Origin: an uncultured Prevotella sp.
GTDB taxonomy: Bacteria; Bacteroidota; Bacteroidia; Bacteroidales; Bacteroidaceae
NCBI GenBank assembly: GCA_900554835.1
Contig: USJD01000009.1
Coordinates: 1-40,622 of the forward strand
Direction of reading: 5' to 3'
DNA length: 40,622 bases
Positions 5,474 to 13,800 of this stretch are shown piece by piece. How positions within the stretch are numbered: the first letter of the stretch is position 1; each line of letters opens with the position of its first letter. The translations under genes were made by a program, and so were the position numbers. The notes under the pieces are model-generated. The model was not told where the DNA came from. It saw only the letters and a list, made by a program, of their open reading frames with translations, and did no database searches.

Positions 5474-7060
5474 TTAATCTATTTCTTCAGTGATTCCCCA
5501 ATCCAACAAGCCTTTACCATCCTCATCCAGCTCAATACCGAGACCTATCACCTTTCGCTTGTCTGCCTTGAAAGGTTCCAGGTAGCTGTTAGTTAGAATC
5601 TGCTGGATGGCAGCCTTCTTGCCACCATTATTTCTCAGCTTCAGCTCTATCACGTAGATGTAACGGGAAGTTTGGGCAATGAGGTCGATTCTTCCAGTGG
5701 CAAGCATGTGTTCTACCTCCACTTTCAGTCCGATGGCATTCAGAATCGTACTAAGGATGAGACGGTAGCGCTCTTCCATATCCATCGAGGCAAGCTTCTT
5801 GTTACTATAAGGTACATCGGCTACCAATGCTTTTAGCGTTTTCATGGCATCTGCAATCTGACCTGTACCCAATTGGCGGAACAGAATGCTTTGCAGACTG
5901 ATAATATCGCTTTCTGATTGCATGGTCAGCGTGGGGAGAACCACCTCGTAAAGAGCCTGTTTTACTTCCTGATTTGGAAAACCTAAGAAATAGCCAAATT
6001 CATCGCTGCTTTTGATGGTAAGATACCCCGTCTGATAGAGGAAAAGTTCGGCACCACCATTTATTACATCAGAGCTCTCAAGTGTTTTGCGTAAAATCGG
6101 ACAATGTTCGAAATTACGTAATCGCAACTCCATGTTGTCAACAAACTTCGGCAGCATAGAAGTAGCCCCTGATGAAACCCAGAAGCAACTCAAGTCTTGG
6201 GTGTCAAGCGCATTGAGAAGACTGAACGGATTGTAGATATCCACCATGTTTCTGCGACTGAAATGGTAGCCATCGTAGTAATCCTTCAGATTATCGTGGG
6301 TTTGCTGCAAAGTCCAGCCGTTTACTTCAGCCATTCTTTCCAGCTCAGGCTTGAAGTTATCCCCAATTTCTTCTTCTGTAATACCGCAAATGGCAGCATA
6401 TTCTGGTAGGAAACTGATATTGGTCAGGTTGTTGAGTACCGAGAAAAGAGAAATCTGCGTAAACTTGGTGATGCCCGTAATAAAAACGAAACGCTGGTAC
6501 GCATCATCAGCCTTCAGAATGGCAAAAACTTCTCGGTATATCTCTGTGCAAGCCTCGTGATCTGGTGTCTTCCAGGAGTGCTGGAGAGGTGAATCGTACT
6601 CATCGATAAGAATGGCGACTTTTTCGCCTGTCTGTTTGTATGCCTTCGTGATAATGGCATCAAATCTGTCGGCGAGTTTGGCTGTTGGGTCTGGCGTTAT
6701 GGCATACATTTCCTCGTATTCCTTGAATCGCAGGTTCAGATATGAATGTAGAGTACCAGCATTGGCACCGCCTCGACTCATGTCGAGTCGAACCACCGGA
6801 TATTGCGTCCAATCTTTTTCCAACTCCATGATTTTCAGTCCTTCGAAGAGATCTTTCCTTCCTTCGAAGTAAGCCTGGAGCGTATCAACAAGCACAGATT
6901 TTCCGAATCGGCGAGGACGGCTCAAGTAATTATACTTTAGGCCTTGGTTCGCCAATTTCCAAATCATGTCAGTTTTATCAACATAGAGGTATCCTTCCTC
7001 TCTGATGACATTGAAAGACTGTATGCCAACAGGCAGCTTTCTATATTCATTGTTTGCCAT
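5474..7060 (-). CDS. AAA-ATPase-like protein with C-terminal PD-(D/E)XK nuclease domain (copy 1)
   Basis: A 528-residue member of the AAA-ATPase_like plus PD-(D/E)XK family common in gut Bacteroidota and Clostridia. The N-terminal ATPase has the P-loop variant YLSRPRRFGKSVLVDTL near residue 45 and Walker B ILIDEYDSPL near 155. The C-terminal nuclease domain shows GRIDLIA followed by IYVIELKLR, the D...ExK pattern. The cellular role is unknown. Defence, toxin or mobile-element roles have been considered for such families, and none is shown here. The start at 7060 is chosen because AGGAGA precedes it and a promoter box lies at 7090-7097, inside any longer reading. A closely similar paralogue lies divergently at 7351-8931, and 93-bp direct repeats bracket this gene. 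Confidence 0.88.
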   Translation of the reverse strand: MANNEYRKLPVGIQSFNVIREEGYLYVDKTDMIWKLANQGLKYNYLSRPRRFGKSVLVDTLQAYFEGRKDLFEGLKIMELEKDWTQYPVVRLDMSRGGANAGTLHSYLNLRFKEYEEMYAITPDPTAKLADRFDAIITKAYKQTGEKVAILIDEYDSPLQHSWKTPDHEACTEIYREVFAILKADDAYQRFVFITGITKFTQISLFSVLNNLTNISFLPEYAAICGITEEEIGDNFKPELERMAEVNGWTLQQTHDNLKDYYDGYHFSRRNMVDIYNPFSLLNALDTQDLSCFWVSSGATSMLPKFVDNMELRLRNFEHCPILRKTLESSDVINGGAELFLYQTGYLTIKSSDEFGYFLGFPNQEVKQALYEVVLPTLTMQSESDIISLQSILFRQLGTGQIADAMKTLKALVADVPYSNKKLASMDMEERYRLILSTILNAIGLKVEVEHMLATGRIDLIAQTSRYIYVIELKLRNNGGKKAAIQQILTNSYLEPFKADKRKVIGLGIELDEDGKGLLDWGITEEID

Positions 7061-7089
7061 AATAATTTCTCCTATTCTTACTTTTGCCG

Positions 7090-7120
7090 CAAAGATACGG
7101 TTATTTTTTGAATCATGCAA
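7090..7120 (-). promoter_or_regulatory. Promoter of the first AAA-PD-(D/E)XK gene
   Basis: On the minus strand, TATCTTTG (7097 to 7090) is a perfect -7 box, with TTG (7120-7118) 20 bp upstream. It places the start of translation at the ATG at 7060, giving a leader of about 25 nt. Confidence 0.7.
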
Positions 7121-7146
7121 GTTTTTTACAATTAATAATTAGCGAT

Positions 7147-7206
7147 ATGCGTATCAAGTCCGTGGTATATAGCGATGGCAGCATCAAGAAAGTGGCCGTT
7201 CAATAA
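7147..7206 (+). pseudogene. Second orphan C-terminal tail fragment
   Basis: A 19-codon fragment encodes MRIKSVVYSDGSIKKVAVQ then TAA. It is the counterpart of the tail after the amidase, with a two-residue insertion near its start. No gene body precedes it, because upstream is the divergent promoter of the AAA gene. It therefore looks like a 3'-end remnant left by rearrangement and not a gene. Confidence 0.55.
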
Positions 7207-7253
7207 ATAAAATAGAAAATCAGTGTTACTCTTAGTAGTAGCACTGATTTTTT
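7161..7253 (+). repeat. 93-bp direct repeat, copy 2
   Basis: Gap-free counterpart of 5260-5352, in the same orientation and 1901 bp further right. It contains the end of the second tail fragment and the second terminator. Confidence 0.85.
7216..7253 (+). terminator. Rho-independent terminator, copy 2
   Basis: Same hairpin as copy 1: AAAATCAGTG at 7216-7225, CACTGATTTT at 7242-7251, T run to 7253. It has no evident gene to terminate. It may insulate the second AAA gene from upstream transcription. Confidence 0.8.
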
Positions 7254-7315
7254 CATTTATACGTTATAAAATTCAAAAAAAAACAGGTTTTATCTCTTAT
7301 AAGTGAAACTTTTCG

Positions 7316-7323
7316 TATATTTG
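7316..7323 (+). promoter_or_regulatory. Promoter -7 box of the second AAA gene
   Basis: TATATTTG matches TAnnTTTG. The predicted transcript starts near 7329. A strong ribosome binding site GGAGGA (7338-7343) sits 7 nt before the ATG at 7351. Confidence 0.7.
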
Positions 7324-7350
7324 CAGTAAAATAAGTTGGAGGATAAGAAT

Positions 7351-8931
7351 ATGGCAAAAATCAAACGTAGGAAACTGCCGGTAGGCGTTCAGTCTTTCAG
7401 AAAAATCAGAGAAGAGGGGTACCTCTATGTTGACAAGACGGATATTGTTTGGGAATTGGCGAACAACGGCGATCAGTATAATTATCTGAGTCGTCCTCGT
7501 CGATTCGGCAAGTCTGTGCTCGTTGATACCCTTGAATCCTATTTCTTAGGCAGAAAGGACCTCTTCGAAGGTCTCAAAATCATGGAGATGGAAGAGGAAT
7601 GGAATCAGCATCCTGTTATCAGACTTGACATGAGCCGTGGCGGAGCCAGTGCCCAAGGAATCCAGTCGTATCTCAATATCTGCTTTAAATCGTATGAGCA
7701 GAAATATAATATCACACCGGATCCTACAGCCCAACTTGCAGACCGTTTTGATGCCATTATCACCACTGCCTATCAGCAGACGGGCATGAAGGTGGTAGTC
7801 CTCATAGATGAGTATGACTCCCCACTCCAGCACTCATGGAAAACTCCTGAGCACGAAGCATGCACAGATATATATCGCAATGTGTTTGCCATACTGAAAG
7901 CTGATGATGAGTTCGAGCGATTCGTATTCATTACAGGAATCACCAAGTTTACGCAGATTTCCCTTTTCTCTGCGCTCAACAATCTGACCAATATCAGTTT
8001 CCTTCCACAATATGCCCCCCTCTGCGGTATCACTGAAGAAGAAATCAGCGAGAATTTCCAGCCAGAGTTGGAGAAAATGGCAGAAATGAACAATTGGACT
8101 TTGCAGCAAACTCATGACAAACTGAAAGAATATTATGATGGTTATCACTTCAGCCGGAAAAACATGATAGATATCTATAATCCTTTCAGTCTTGTCAATG
8201 CGCTGAATACTCAAGAATTAGCTAATTTCTGGGCTGCTTCTGGTGCCACTTCCAGATTGCCAAAGTTTATAACCAATGCTGAATTACACTTGGGTGATTT
8301 TGAGAATTGCCGCATCCTCAGCAATGTCTTGGAGACATCTGATGTTACAGGGGGTGGTGTTTCTTTATTCCTCTATCAGTCAGGCTATCTCACAATCAAG
8401 GACAGCGATGAATTCGGATATGTTTTGGGCTTCCCTAACAAGGAAGTAAGACAGGCACTATACGAGACGGTACTACCAGCTTTGACCATGAGGGAAGAGA
8501 GTGAAATCCAGTCAATGCAAGCAAACCTCTATATGCAATTAGGTACAGGTCAAATATCCGAAGCCATGAAATCACTGAAGGCGCTGATTGCTGATGTGCC
8601 TTATAGCAACAAGAAAATGGCTTCTATGGATATGGAAGAACGTTATCGCCTGATTATCAGTACTATTCTCAACGCTATAGGCATGAAGGTAGAGATAGAG
8701 CACATGCTTTCTACGGGCAGGATTGACCTCATTTCCTCCACCTCACAATACATCTATGTGATAGAGTTGAAATTAAGAAACAATGGCGGAAAGGAAGCTG
8801 CAGTCCGACAGATCATCGAACATCAATACATGGAGCCTTTCAAGGCTGATTCACGAAAGGTGATAGGTTTGGGAATTGAACTGGACGATGAAGGAAAGGG
8901 CTTGCTCGACTGGAAAGTCGCAAAGGAGTAA
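7351..8931 (+). CDS. AAA-ATPase-like protein with C-terminal PD-(D/E)XK nuclease domain (copy 2)
   Basis: A 526-residue paralogue of the gene at 5474-7060, clearly similar along its whole length and starting with the same KLPVG(V/I)QSF segment. P-loop variant RPRRFGKSVLVDTL, Walker B VLIDEYDSPL and nuclease motif GRIDLIS...IYVIELKLR are all present, so both paralogues look intact. A TTG at 7336 in the same frame is rejected as start because it overlaps the ribosome binding site of the ATG at 7351. The two genes are transcribed away from each other from a shared 290-bp region. Function unknown, as for copy 1. Confidence 0.88.
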   Translation: MAKIKRRKLPVGVQSFRKIREEGYLYVDKTDIVWELANNGDQYNYLSRPRRFGKSVLVDTLESYFLGRKDLFEGLKIMEMEEEWNQHPVIRLDMSRGGASAQGIQSYLNICFKSYEQKYNITPDPTAQLADRFDAIITTAYQQTGMKVVVLIDEYDSPLQHSWKTPEHEACTDIYRNVFAILKADDEFERFVFITGITKFTQISLFSALNNLTNISFLPQYAPLCGITEEEISENFQPELEKMAEMNNWTLQQTHDKLKEYYDGYHFSRKNMIDIYNPFSLVNALNTQELANFWAASGATSRLPKFITNAELHLGDFENCRILSNVLETSDVTGGGVSLFLYQSGYLTIKDSDEFGYVLGFPNKEVRQALYETVLPALTMREESEIQSMQANLYMQLGTGQISEAMKSLKALIADVPYSNKKMASMDMEERYRLIISTILNAIGMKVEIEHMLSTGRIDLISSTSQYIYVIELKLRNNGGKEAAVRQIIEHQYMEPFKADSRKVIGLGIELDDEGKGLLDWKVAKE

Positions 8932-9059
8932 GTATTTCCTAAATCATACTTTAGCCATATCTATGATGAATGGAAAGCAGCTTCCAGTAAACAATAATCG
9001 GGATTAAGATTCTCCGACTACAAGGTTGTAGAAACATAGTTTGGATTTTACCGCACACC

Positions 9060-9155
9060 TCACTAAGCAGCTTCGGCGTATCCTTCACTTATCGTTTCGG
9101 AGGATACAAGGCTAAACAGCATGAGGAAGTGGATACTTCGAGATTTGGAATATAA
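9060..9155 (+). pseudogene. Decayed C-terminal end of an outer-membrane beta-barrel protein
   Basis: The frame ending at TAA 9153-9155 encodes SFGVSFTYRFGGYKAKQ and then an acidic end. Alternating aromatic and polar residues with TYRFGG are typical of the last strand of Bacteroidota outer-membrane beta-barrel proteins. Upstream the frame is open only briefly and no start or barrel body is found, so it is a remnant. The rest of 8932-9060 holds nothing I can support. Confidence 0.5.
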
Positions 9156-9172
9156 AATGGATTGGTTTACGA

Positions 9173-9210
9173 AAATAGGCACGCATTCTTTTCAATATGC
9201 GTGCCTATTT
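9173..9210. terminator. Strong hairpin terminator
   Basis: A perfect 14-bp stem (AAATAGGCACGCAT 9173-9186, ATGCGTGCCTATTT 9197-9210) with a 10-nt loop. It is A-rich on the left and T-rich on the right, so it can act in both directions. It lies after the decayed barrel tail on the plus strand and 82 bp beyond the RhuM stop on the minus strand. Confidence 0.8.
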
Positions 9211-9291
9211 CTCTTGCAAGATTTTCTTTTTTCTTGTTGATCTTTTCATGACGATCACGAGTACTATTTTGCACCATATCAGAACGTTACA

Positions 9292-10425
9292 TTAATGATT
9301 CTCCCCCGATTGTCTTCCCTTGCGCTTTGCAATTTTTCCCAAAGCATTGATGGATTCAAGATAAGCCTCCTCTACTGGAGTTAATACCTTTACCTGATAT
9401 TTTCGATACTCAGCTATAGCTTTGTCCATTGCCTCTTCATGGCTGATGCTTCCCGATCCCTTCAACAAAGGTCGCCCTGTGGATTGCAGGATAGTATCAA
9501 GTTGTTTCACATAATCCATCATATAGACAGGGCGATGCTCCATTGCCATAATCTCGGCAAAGTCAAAATAACCGGAAACAAGATTGTTGAGTATCTTCAG
9601 CTCATTTTCTTTCAGATAGTTCTTGGCTATTTTGATGTCTTTGATAGCTGGCAGCTCGCCCTCAAATGTCGTCAAGCCCATAAATGGTTGGTCGGCATCC
9701 GCACGCTCATAGATAACTTCTGCCGCTGTATGCCCATGAGCAGCATAGTGCAACTTATTTTGCACGATTTTAAAGAAAAGTTTTGAGGCATCAGTTCGAG
9801 GGTCATAGTCAACACTTGTGGCATAGATGTCCAGAACCTGTCGATAGAGCACCTTTTCTGACGAACGAATATCACGAATACGGTCGAGCAACTCTTTCCA
9901 ATAGTTGCCACCACCAAGATTTTTGAGTCGTTCATCGTCCATCGTAAACCCTTTTACGATGTACTCATTCAGTCGCTCTGTAGCCCATTGACGGAAGCGT
10001 GTACCTTGAATAGATCTTACACGATACCCCACAGAGATGATAACATCAAGGTTATAAAACTTCACTTCTTTGCTTTGGGTTTTTCCTGCCATAGCACCAT
10101 GCTGAGTGGTTATTCGGAATTTCCGAACAACCACTTTTTCATCAAGTTCTCCCTCTTTAAAAATATTTGATATATGTTCTACTATCGTAGACTTACTCTT
10201 ATTAAACAAGGAGGCGATTTGATCTTGGTTTAGCCAAACCGTCTTATTCTCCAATCTCACATCAAGCTTCACGCCATCATCAGATTGGTAGATGATCATT
10301 TCTCCCAAATCAGTTTGGGGTGCGTCTTCCCATTTATAGCCACAATCCAAGCAAAGATGCAGTACACCCTCTGTCTGCACATTGCCAGAATTGCACTTTG
10401 GACATTTTATATTATTATTCATCAT
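9292..10425 (-). CDS. RhuM-like protein with N-terminal zinc ribbon
   Basis: A 377-residue protein of the RhuM (virulence RhuM) family, last gene of the restriction-modification operon. Residues 8-28 form a CxxC...CxxC zinc ribbon (C8, C11, C25, C28). The family core begins near EMIIYQSDDG and has the typical VWLNQDQIASLF helix-turn-helix-like segment and the YRVRSIQGTRFRQWAT motif. RhuM genes are often found inside restriction-modification loci, but their biochemical role is not established. The zinc ribbon is an addition to the core and suggests DNA, RNA or protein binding. The gene starts 20 bp after the GIY-YIG gene ends. Confidence 0.88.
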   Translation of the reverse strand: MMNNNIKCPKCNSGNVQTEGVLHLCLDCGYKWEDAPQTDLGEMIIYQSDDGVKLDVRLENKTVWLNQDQIASLFNKSKSTIVEHISNIFKEGELDEKVVVRKFRITTQHGAMAGKTQSKEVKFYNLDVIISVGYRVRSIQGTRFRQWATERLNEYIVKGFTMDDERLKNLGGGNYWKELLDRIRDIRSSEKVLYRQVLDIYATSVDYDPRTDASKLFFKIVQNKLHYAAHGHTAAEVIYERADADQPFMGLTTFEGELPAIKDIKIAKNYLKENELKILNNLVSGYFDFAEIMAMEHRPVYMMDYVKQLDTILQSTGRPLLKGSGSISHEEAMDKAIAEYRKYQVKVLTPVEEAYLESINALGKIAKRKGRQSGENH

Positions 10426-10445
10426 TGTTTCATCTTTGTTATTAT

Positions 10446-10808
10446 CTAAGTCAAAGATACTTTTGGCTTATTGTCTTCATATTCCGTAACCACGGCATCA
10501 TCTATCGTCTGGGCTATATCCTTGAATATATCCAAAGCGATTTGAGGTGCAACATTAAAGAACTCACGATTCTGACGGATTCGCAAATCCGTCAAACGGT
10601 CGATGGTTTTATGAACCAACTTCTCCACTTCATTATACTTCACCGTTTTCATTGTGGCAAAGATTTCGAAAGGCAAAGGCACAGCCGTGTTGTCCAACTC
10701 TTTCGAGCGGACATCCACTGGGCGTGAACATTTTCCTATCTTCACCCAATCCTCCCGAAAGCTCGGATTGGTAAGGATATAAACATAACCTATTTCGTCT
10801 TTATTCAT
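10446..10808 (-). CDS. T5orf172/GIY-YIG nuclease-family protein
   Basis: A 120-residue protein with the T5orf172 form of the GIY-YIG fold. GYVYILTN is at residues 7-14, KIGKC at 23-27, and the conserved Arg lies in VDVRSKEL (R34). It then has a Glu/His pair in NEVEKLVHK and NREFFNV. GIY-YIG domains cut DNA with a single metal. T5orf172 members are often phage- or defence-linked. The gene begins 9 bp after the restriction-modification gene ends and is almost certainly co-transcribed with it. A nuclease accessory role is likely but inferred. Confidence 0.8.
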   Translation of the reverse strand: MNKDEIGYVYILTNPSFREDWVKIGKCSRPVDVRSKELDNTAVPLPFEIFATMKTVKYNEVEKLVHKTIDRLTDLRIRQNREFFNVAPQIALDIFKDIAQTIDDAVVTEYEDNKPKVSLT

Positions 10809-10817
10809 TGTGCTTTG

Positions 10818-13800
10818 TTACTTTAAATACTTGTCCAAGATGGCTTGCTTGCGAGAGGAAGCATTTGCTATTTGCTGCTTGAGGCTCTCAATATCTTTCA
10901 TTAGCCCTTTGTATTTTTCAGCAATCAGCATTTGCTTATCCATTGAAGGAACAGGAATTTCCAAATCTTCATAGAACGAGATTGGCACACGTCTATGCCC
11001 ACTCGAACCTGTCATAACCTCTGCTGCCTTTGAACGAATTTCTTTTCTATTCAAGTATGCAAAGAGATAGACGTTATTAATAAGTTTAGCATTTGCTCTA
11101 AATACATGGAACTCAGAGCTACCAAATCCTATACCATTCTTCAATCCTGTAGCCAATGCACATTTTCCATTCTCCATGCAAGGAGTTATCTTAGCTATAA
11201 TAATATCTCCTTCTGCGAAATAAGTATAACTGCTCTTTCTTACGTCAGCCAAAGGTTTGTCAACCGTCTGCTCGATATACCCATCATTACTTACAGAAGA
11301 CATTTCCACAAATGATACCAACATTGACTTTTCCAATGAATTAACATCAGATTTGGATGGATTAATTGCAGAACAGAGTTTCTGAATTTTCTGAGCATCA
11401 CCCTCCACCTCTAACATCATTTTCGATATAGTAACTTCTATATTTCTAATCTGTTCATTGTCTTCGGCAACTGCTTTATCTATCTTCTCACACTCTTCCA
11501 CAATTTTCTTCTGCACATCCATTGGTGGCAAAGGAATTTCAAACTGTGGTATCATCTTCTTATCACCACGCGGCATTTTCACACCTTTCTTACCAACCAT
11601 CATGTAATCAAAGAATATATCACTAGACAATACAGAATAGAGATATTCATCCAAGACTTCATTTGTTTTTACATTTCTAAAAACCAAGACATCATTAGAG
11701 CAACCACCATTATACTCTGCCTTCCATATTTTCTTTAAATATGGACGTATGTTAGATATCAAGATATCCCCTTTTTGGTATTCAGTTATTTTATCTATAC
11801 TAGGCTGTCCTTCAAAAACTTGTACACCAGTACGATTCTGCAACATATTCTCCGTAGAAACATAAGTCTTGACATCTATTTTAGATAAAGCCACTTTAGT
11901 ACTTACGAATGGAGCTATATTAGCTAGCTTAACCGATTCAAATTTCGTCTCTATCCTTGGATAAGAAAGAGTTGCAACAGTCTTTATGATTTTATCAAAC
12001 TCAACACGTGAGAAATCCAACAAATCGACAAGTTCATTCTGAGAAACGAAATGCTCAAGTTCATCCAACACATCTATATCAATTCTATCAAAATTCTGAC
12101 GAATCATAGCATTGAGTTTAGTGTTGTCCTCCAAATTCAAAGGATCAAACATTGGAGTCTGAATACCATCAATTCCTTTTATCTGCTCAATAGTGTCGTC
12201 ATCAGCCTCCTCATCATCAGAAGAAGAACTTTTAATTTTCCCTGTATTCAAATAATGAATGCCTTCATCACCTTTGCGATTGCTCCATTCGTAACCCAAG
12301 AATTTCTTTTCTTGCTCTTTGTCTGAAGGACTTTGCACCACCAATACAGGCTGAGGATTTGAAGCTGCCAACAGATAATAATACAGTTTTTCCTTTTCTA
12401 TTTCACGAATAAAATTGAGCGTATAACGTCTCTCCTCCAGCAATTTACTTGCTGGAGTTAAATCTTTATAACTACGACCCTTGACAAACTTCTGAGCCTC
12501 TTCTCGAACTTTTCTTGCCTCTGGTGCCAAAGATGTAGAAGCAGTGTTTTTGCCTTGCTTCTTGATATTCAAAGCCTTTACGTAGTCCTTTGCCATATCA
12601 GTTTCCAAGAAAGTATCAGTTAATTCATTGTTGAGCAACTTCACATAATCACCATACGAGTATCCCATGTGCTTAATATAAGCTGCCAACTTCTCGGAAT
12701 CCTTATAAGCCCCATTGTCTGCCATATTACCCTTGAACCATTCATCTACTCGGTTTTGAGCATGTTTTGCAAAATCTGGTTCCAAAGACTTACGGCGCAA
12801 GAACAGAACAACCGTACTTGTATTCGTCTGTCCAAATGTATTAGGACCAAAGCTACAGATGGAAACTATATCAAAGTTTTTCAACAATAATTCACGAGTA
12901 CGCATATACAGTCCACCTTTCGACAATATACTAGACGGAAGGACAATAGCTGCAACACCACCCGACTTCAACAATTGGGCAGCACGCTCTATAAAGAAGG
13001 TCTCAATAGAATTATTTTTCTCTATGTTGCTAACATATTGGGAAAGCGTAAAGTTTTCACGATCTTCCTCTGTCAAAGTCTCCATAAAGCCAGACACTGA
13101 ATAAGGAGGGTTAGCCACCAACACGCTATAAGTATGGTCTTTGATGTCTGAAGTTTCCTCCAGTCCATCACCATAATGGATATGGATGCCATCCATTCCA
13201 TACATAAATGCAGCAACTTGGCTCACCTTGGAAAGACGATAATCTTTTTCTATACCAACAATCTCCTTAAAATACTTGAAACACTCTGCATTCAGTTTTT
13301 CTTCCTTTGCCTTAGGATCATGCTCATTTTGCAGATTCATTTTTTCTTCAATAAAAGGTTTTATCTGACGAGCATATTCCGTAAGAAAATGTCCTGCTCC
13401 ACAAGCATAGTCTATCGCCTTAGGAATTTCACCACTCTCTATGATTTGGCGGAGAGGCAATGATGATACCAAGAAACGAACTATTGGCATTGGCGTAAAG
13501 AATTGACCTTCACTTTGGTGTACGCCACGGTTTAGGAAACCCTCAAAAAGGTCTCCCAAAAATTGGTTATCAGTATTCTTGGTAAGATATATGTCTTGCA
13601 ACATACTGATGGTATCCTTCAATATAACAGCATTTTTGTAGAACAGCTGTTCATTATGCACATCAAGGAAAGCAAAAGGGTTGTTGTTGAAATACTTCAA
13701 CCTACGGAAATACTTCTTGATGGTATCTCTCGCCTCATCAGCTTTAGCAGTCAAGAACTTGAAAGCATCCTCGATTTGCCAATTCTCTACAGACGCAACT

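Noticed and set aside
7061..7120. Twenty-codon N-terminal extension of the first AAA gene
   Set aside because: The perfect promoter box at 7090-7097 lies inside it, and a good ribosome binding site precedes the ATG at 7060. The paralogue also starts at the matching place.
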